This document shows positions 5,188 to 9,155 of a stretch of 9,155 nucleotides of DNA, piece by piece. Below the pieces are notes generated by a model. It did no database searches, was not told the DNA's origin, and worked only from the letters and a program-made list of their open reading frames with translations. Position numbers and translations under genes: made by a program. The DNA lies in assembly GCA_000436255.1 (NCBI GenBank), contig HF990799.1, positions 1 to 9,155 of the forward strand, read 5' to 3'. Each line of letters begins with the position of its first letter. Within the stretch, counting starts at the first letter, position 1. Origin of the DNA: Clostridium sp. CAG:1193. Lineage in GTDB: Bacteria > Bacillota_I > Bacilli_A > RF39 > UBA660.

Positions 5188-5646
5188 ATGAAAAAATATT
5201 TAGGGTTATTTTTGGGTTTGTTACTTTGTTTTTTTGTAGTAACTGGTTGTGAAAAGGTGGAAAACGGAAATTATAAAGAAGGAACATATTATGGTAGTTA
5301 TATAGATACTTATGGTGGAACTTCTTCTGTTGCAACTGCAGTTGTTTATGTAGATGAAAGCGGTATGATTAAATCAGTATTTTTAGATACAGTTTATAAA
5401 AAGGGAGATGTATTAACAACTAAAAAAACACTTAAAGATGAATATGGTATGAAACCTAATAGTGAAGTTTCTAAAGAATGGTATGAACAAGTAAATTTAA
5501 TTGAAGCAAAAGTAATAGAAAATCAAAATATAACATTTATTGGTTTAAATAGTGATGGAAAAACTGAAGCAATTGCAGGTGTTACTATGAAAATTGATGC
5601 ACTATATAATGCGTTAAATAATGCCTTAGAACAAGCTAAAAAATAA
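5188..5646 (+). CDS. FMN-binding domain lipoprotein (PplA-like, single domain)
   Basis: This 152-residue predicted surface lipoprotein has a signal peptide ending in VTGC (Cys21 lipidated), then one domain like PF04205 (FMN_bind), which carries FMN covalently on a Thr and relays electrons. The domain opens with YKEGTYYG and strands resembling VVYVDESGMIKSV, and ends in EAIAGVTMKIDAL, where Thr133 is the expected flavin-attachment residue. The usual (S/T)GAT there reads AGVT, so modification is likely but not assured. It is smaller than Listeria PplA, which has two such domains. The ATG at 5188 is chosen because it begins a typical MKKYL signal peptide just after AGGAGG (4-base spacing, rather tight); an ATG at 5173 would sit upstream of that site. 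Nearby apbE is the natural maturation enzyme. It has its own promoter and a strong terminator. Confidence 0.85.
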   Translation: MKKYLGLFLGLLLCFFVVTGCEKVENGNYKEGTYYGSYIDTYGGTSSVATAVVYVDESGMIKSVFLDTVYKKGDVLTTKKTLKDEYGMKPNSEVSKEWYEQVNLIEAKVIENQNITFIGLNSDGKTEAIAGVTMKIDALYNALNNALEQAKK

Positions 5647-5654
5647 TATTAAAT

Positions 5655-5684
5655 GGCACATATAAAATATGTGCTTTTTCTTTT
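5655..5684 (+). terminator. Rho-independent terminator after FMN-binding lipoprotein gene
   Basis: A perfect 8-bp stem GCACATAT (5656-5663) / ATATGTGC (5667-5674) closes a very short AAA loop and can open to a 5-base loop. TTTTTCTTTT follows. It separates the flavin cluster from the oxidoreductase gene. Confidence 0.85.
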
Positions 5685-5695
5685 GCCTAGTTCCC

Positions 5696-5724
5696 TTGTT
5701 TTAAGTAGATAAATGTATTATAAT
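5696..5724 (+). promoter_or_regulatory. Promoter of pyruvate:ferredoxin oxidoreductase gene
   Basis: TTGTTT (5696-5701) and a perfect TATAAT (5719-5724) are separated by 17 bases. The predicted start near 5731 gives a leader of about 16 bases carrying the AGGA ribosome site (5734-5737), nine bases before the ATG at 5747. This placement also rules out a GTG start at 5729. Confidence 0.75.
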
Positions 5725-5746
5725 TAATGTGTTAGGATGTGACAAT

Positions 5747-8700
5747 ATGATTATAAAAACAATGGATGGAAATGAAGCATGCGCTCATAGTGCATACATT
5801 TTTTCTGATATAGCGGGAATTTATCCAATTACACCATCATCAACAATGGCTGAATATGTAGATGAATGGTCTAGTAAAGGACTTAAAAATATATATGGGC
5901 AAACTGTAAAAGTAGTAGAAATGCAAAGTGAAGCAGGTGCAATAGGATTTGTACATGGAGCACTTACTAATGGTAGTATTGCAACTACATTTACAGCAAG
6001 TCAAGGACTTCTTTTAATGATTCCAAATATGTATAAAATAGCAGGTGAAATGTTACCTTGTGTTATTAATGTTGCAGCAAGAAGTATAGCAACACATGCA
6101 CTTAGTATACTAGGAGATCATCAAGATATATATGCAGTAAGACCTACTGGATTTGCTATTTTAGCATCTAGCAGTGTAGAAGAGGCTTCTCATTTAACTT
6201 GTGTAAGTTATTTATCTGCAATAAAAGGAAGAATACCATTTGTTAATTTCTTTGATGGTTTTAGAACTAGTCATGAATTATCAAAAATAAATATGATTGA
6301 ACAATCTGATGTAAAAGATTTATTAGATAATAAAAAGGTAGAAGAATTTAGGAATAAAGCATTAAGTATAAATAAAAGGGTAAAAGGTACAGCAATGATG
6401 GAAGATGTATATTTCCAAATGGCTGAAGTAAGAAATAGTGATTATGATAGTTTACCTGATATAGTTAATGATTACATGAAAAAAATAAATAAAAAAACTG
6501 GTAAAAATTATGCACCTTTTGAATATTATGGCTCTAAAACTGCAAAAAAAGTTATTGTAGCAATGGGTTCAGTATGCGAAACTATAAAAGAAGTTATAGA
6601 TGATTTAGGTGGAGAAATCGGATTAATTAATGTACATTTATATAGACCTTTCTCTAAAAAATATTTCTTTGAAGCACTTCCTTCTACTGTTGAAAAAATT
6701 GCAGTACTTGATCGTACGAAAGAACCAGGTAGTTTAGGTGAACCATTATATTTAGATATAGTAAGTCTATTTAACGATAACACTCGTCCATATATAATTG
6801 GAGGAAGATACGGATTATCTAGTAAAGATACTAATCCATCACATATAAAAGCGGTTTATGACTTTTTAGATAGTGAAAATAGTTTTAATGGATTTACTGT
6901 AGGTATTAATGATGATGTTACAAATTTAAGCATACCAGTTAGTAAATATCATCCAAATATAGATAGAAAAGAATTCTTAATATATGGTTATGGATCAGAT
7001 GGAATGGTAAGTGCATCAAAAGATATTCTTAAGATAATTGGTGATAATACAGATAACTATGTACAGGGTTATTTTCAGTATGATTCAAAGAAAAGCGGAG
7101 GAATTACAAGAAGCCATATAAGAATATCAAAAGATAAAATAAGAAGTACTTATTATGTTGATAATCCTAGTTTAGTTGTATGTTCAAAAGAAAGTTATTT
7201 AGGAAAATATGATATGTTATCAAATATAAAAGAAAACGGAACATTTATATTTGTAAGTGCACTTGATGAAAGTGAGATAGATGATACATTATCAAACGAA
7301 GAAAAGAAAATAATAATAGATAAAAATATAAAATTTTATACAATAGATGCGTATCATTTAGCAAATAAACATGGTCTTAAAAACAAGATAAGCACTATAT
7401 TAGAGTCATGTATCTTAGATATTATTGGATATAAAGATTATATAGAAAATATAAAAGAGAGTATAAAAATAAGATTTAAGAAAAAAGGAGAATCTGTAAT
7501 TAATGCAAATTTAAATGCAGTAGATGAATCTTTATCTTATTTAAAAGAAATAAAAATAAAATATAATGATATAGAGTTTATAGAAACAAAAGAAAAGAAA
7601 TATAATAAAGTGTTTGATATGGTATCTTTCCTTGAAGGAAATAAATTATCAGTAAGTGACTTTTTAACCTATAAAGATGGTTCATATATAACAGGTACAA
7701 CTGAGCATGAAAAAAGAGGTATAGCAGAAAATGTTCCAGTATGGGATAAAGATAAATGTATTCAGTGTAATCAATGTTCATTTGTATGCCCACATGCAGT
7801 TATTAGACCATATTTACTTAATGATGAAGAGTTAGAAAAAGCGCCAAAATTTATAAAAGAAAATGTAAGAAATGCGATTGGATCAAAATATAAATATACA
7901 ATGGGGATATCTAAATTAGATTGTACAGGTTGTTCTTTATGTGCAAATATTTGTCCAAGTCATGCACTTACTATGACACCTTTTGACGATGTTTCTAGTA
8001 ATAAAGGATTTGAATATTTACTTAATAAAGTAAGTGAGAAAAAAGAACAAATAAATAATACAGTAAAAGGGACACAATATAAAAAGCCATTATTTGAATT
8101 TAGTGGTGCGTGTGCTGGTTGTGGTGAAACACCTTATATTAAACTACTTACTCAAATGTTTGGAGATAAAATAACTATTGCAAATGCAACAGGATGTTCA
8201 TCAATATATGGAGCATCTTTCCCAAGTATTCCATATAAATTACCTTGGGCAAATTCATTATTTGAAGATAATGCAGAATTTGGATATGGTATGTTACTTT
8301 CATATAATTCAAATAGAAGACTTATAAAAACTATTATGGAAAGTGAAATGGATGGGGTAAATAAAGAATACTTTAGTAAATGGCTTAATAATTATGATGA
8401 TTATGAAATTACACGTGAAGTATATGAAAATATAGATTATAGTAAGACTAAATTAAAAGATTTAAAAGAATTTATTATAGCAAGAAATATCTGGACAATC
8501 GGTGGAGATGGTTGGGCTTATGATATTGGATATAGTGGTATAGATCATGCATCAAGCACTAATGACAATGTAAAAATATTAGTACTTGATACAGAAGTAT
8601 ATTCAAATACAGGAGGTCAATCTTCAAAATCATCTAATAGAGGTTCAATTGCAAAATTTACATCAGGTGGTAAAGAAAATGCTAAGAAAGATTTAGCAAG

Positions 8701-9112
8701 AATACTTATGTGTTACCCTAATGTTTATGTAGCACAAGTATCTATGGCTAATATGAATGCGGTAATTAAAGCATTTAATGAAGCAGATAAACATGATGGA
8801 CCGGCTATTGTAATCGCATACGCACCATGTATAAACCACGGAATAAAAGGTGGCATGGAAACAATGATAGAAGAACAAAAACTAGCAGTATCATCAGGAT
8901 ATTATCCAATATTTAGATATAATGCTAAAACAAAAGAATTCCATTTAGATATGAAAGAACCAGACTTTACATTATTAGATAAATTTATAGAAAATGAAAC
9001 TAGATTTAATGCTCTTAAAATAGTAAATGAAGAAAAAGCAAACGAACTATTTGAAAAATTAAAAATAGATGCTAAAAATAGATATGAATATTATAAGAAT
9101 TTAGAAAGTTAA
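5747..9112 (+). CDS. nifJ: Pyruvate:ferredoxin (flavodoxin) oxidoreductase
   Basis: This cytoplasmic homodimer-type enzyme oxidises pyruvate with CoA to acetyl-CoA and CO2, reducing ferredoxin or flavodoxin, and is central to anaerobic fermentation. The 1121 residues hold all domains of the single-chain form. The N-terminal domain has YPITPSS (Thr29), EMQSEAGA (Glu62) and VAARS (Arg112). DRTKEPGSLGEP follows (322-333), then the EKR-type YDSKKSGGIT (445-454). Two ferredoxin-like clusters lie at Cys671/674/677/681 and Cys726/729/732/736. The thiamine diphosphate domain has GGDGWAYDIG (919-928) and DTEVYSNTGGQ (948-958). The proximal cluster Cys are all present: 789, 792, 817 and 1028. Length is slightly below the usual 1170-1190, and the linker at about 540-640 looks poorly conserved. 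The gene is monocistronic on its promoter side; no terminator is seen after the stop, so the next gene may be co-transcribed. Confidence 0.97.
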   Translation: MIIKTMDGNEACAHSAYIFSDIAGIYPITPSSTMAEYVDEWSSKGLKNIYGQTVKVVEMQSEAGAIGFVHGALTNGSIATTFTASQGLLLMIPNMYKIAGEMLPCVINVAARSIATHALSILGDHQDIYAVRPTGFAILASSSVEEASHLTCVSYLSAIKGRIPFVNFFDGFRTSHELSKINMIEQSDVKDLLDNKKVEEFRNKALSINKRVKGTAMMEDVYFQMAEVRNSDYDSLPDIVNDYMKKINKKTGKNYAPFEYYGSKTAKKVIVAMGSVCETIKEVIDDLGGEIGLINVHLYRPFSKKYFFEALPSTVEKIAVLDRTKEPGSLGEPLYLDIVSLFNDNTRPYIIGGRYGLSSKDTNPSHIKAVYDFLDSENSFNGFTVGINDDVTNLSIPVSKYHPNIDRKEFLIYGYGSDGMVSASKDILKIIGDNTDNYVQGYFQYDSKKSGGITRSHIRISKDKIRSTYYVDNPSLVVCSKESYLGKYDMLSNIKENGTFIFVSALDESEIDDTLSNEEKKIIIDKNIKFYTIDAYHLANKHGLKNKISTILESCILDIIGYKDYIENIKESIKIRFKKKGESVINANLNAVDESLSYLKEIKIKYNDIEFIETKEKKYNKVFDMVSFLEGNKLSVSDFLTYKDGSYITGTTEHEKRGIAENVPVWDKDKCIQCNQCSFVCPHAVIRPYLLNDEELEKAPKFIKENVRNAIGSKYKYTMGISKLDCTGCSLCANICPSHALTMTPFDDVSSNKGFEYLLNKVSEKKEQINNTVKGTQYKKPLFEFSGACAGCGETPYIKLLTQMFGDKITIANATGCSSIYGASFPSIPYKLPWANSLFEDNAEFGYGMLLSYNSNRRLIKTIMESEMDGVNKEYFSKWLNNYDDYEITREVYENIDYSKTKLKDLKEFIIARNIWTIGGDGWAYDIGYSGIDHASSTNDNVKILVLDTEVYSNTGGQSSKSSNRGSIAKFTSGGKENAKKDLARILMCYPNVYVAQVSMANMNAVIKAFNEADKHDGPAIVIAYAPCINHGIKGGMETMIEEQKLAVSSGYYPIFRYNAKTKEFHLDMKEPDFTLLDKFIENETRFNALKIVNEEKANELFEKLKIDAKNRYEYYKNLES

Positions 9113-9137
9113 AAACTATTATACGTGGAGTGTAATA

Positions 9138-9155
9138 ATGAAAAAAAGAGGATTT
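9138..9155 (+). CDS. Start of a downstream gene, cut by window edge
   Basis: An ATG at 9138 opens a frame MKKRGF that runs off the window. GGAG at 9127-9130 lies seven bases before it. The basic start would suit a signal peptide or membrane protein, but six residues cannot identify a product. The gap to the oxidoreductase stop is only 25 bases with no hairpin, so the two may be co-transcribed. Confidence 0.5.

Noticed and set aside
5045..5335. Reverse-strand open frame between the Gx gene and the FMN-binding lipoprotein gene
   Set aside because: It runs antisense through the end of one gene, a promoter and the start of another. Its Tyr/Asn/Phe-rich product reflects AT-rich DNA.
5729..5746. 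Upstream GTG start for the oxidoreductase gene
   Set aside because: It lies at or before the predicted transcription start, while the ATG at 5747 has AGGA at good spacing and begins with the family-typical sequence.
6526..8878. Three reverse-strand open frames within the oxidoreductase gene
   Set aside because: All are antisense to strongly conserved oxidoreductase coding sequence and have no recognisable motifs.

Overview
The window is a very AT-rich, densely packed stretch with every recognisable gene on the + strand. It has strong TTGACA/TATAAT-type promoters, AGGAGG-type ribosome sites, hairpin-plus-T-run terminators, several lipobox lipoproteins and a pyruvate:ferredoxin oxidoreductase. 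Together these suggest an anaerobic, fermentative, low-GC Gram-positive (Firmicutes/Bacilli or Clostridia-like) bacterium. The exact lineage cannot be read from this sequence alone.

Region 1 (1-2815) looks like accessory cell-surface material. It opens with the 3' part of a secreted-looking, extremely cysteine-rich protein (23 Cys in its last 217 residues) that carries a two-unit cysteine repeat. Two paralogous lipoprotein genes follow, each a self-contained cassette: near-identical promoter, ribosome site and signal peptide, then a strongly diverged middle, then a near-identical C-terminal tail and a terminator of the same design. The second lipoprotein contains two copies of a module that the first has once. 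I do not recognise the family, and this is the most novel part of the window.

Region 2 (about 2826-3240) is a single gene for a short inorganic-pyrophosphatase-like protein, closed by a terminator.

Region 3 (3259-5684) is a flavin-based extracytoplasmic electron-transfer-like cluster. It holds a lipoprotein ApbE (protein FMN transferase), a membrane-anchored NusG domain II protein and a Gx-type/Hpre_diP_synt_I membrane protein, with overlapping or abutting reading frames. A small FMN-binding-domain lipoprotein follows with its own promoter and a strong terminator. ApbE would attach FMN to the lipoprotein, and the two membrane proteins resemble partners found in Gram-positive extracellular electron-transfer loci. 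No Ndh2-type NADH dehydrogenase or quinone-synthesis gene is in view.

Region 4 (5696-9112) is a complete pyruvate:ferredoxin (flavodoxin) oxidoreductase gene with its own promoter. The first six codons of another + strand gene follow at the right edge. Regions 3 and 4 together suggest a cell that makes low-potential electrons by pyruvate oxidation and may move some reducing equivalents to flavins outside the membrane; that link is inference from adjacency.

No intergenic gap exceeds about 110 bases. I see no tRNA, rRNA, CRISPR array, insertion sequence or riboswitch.
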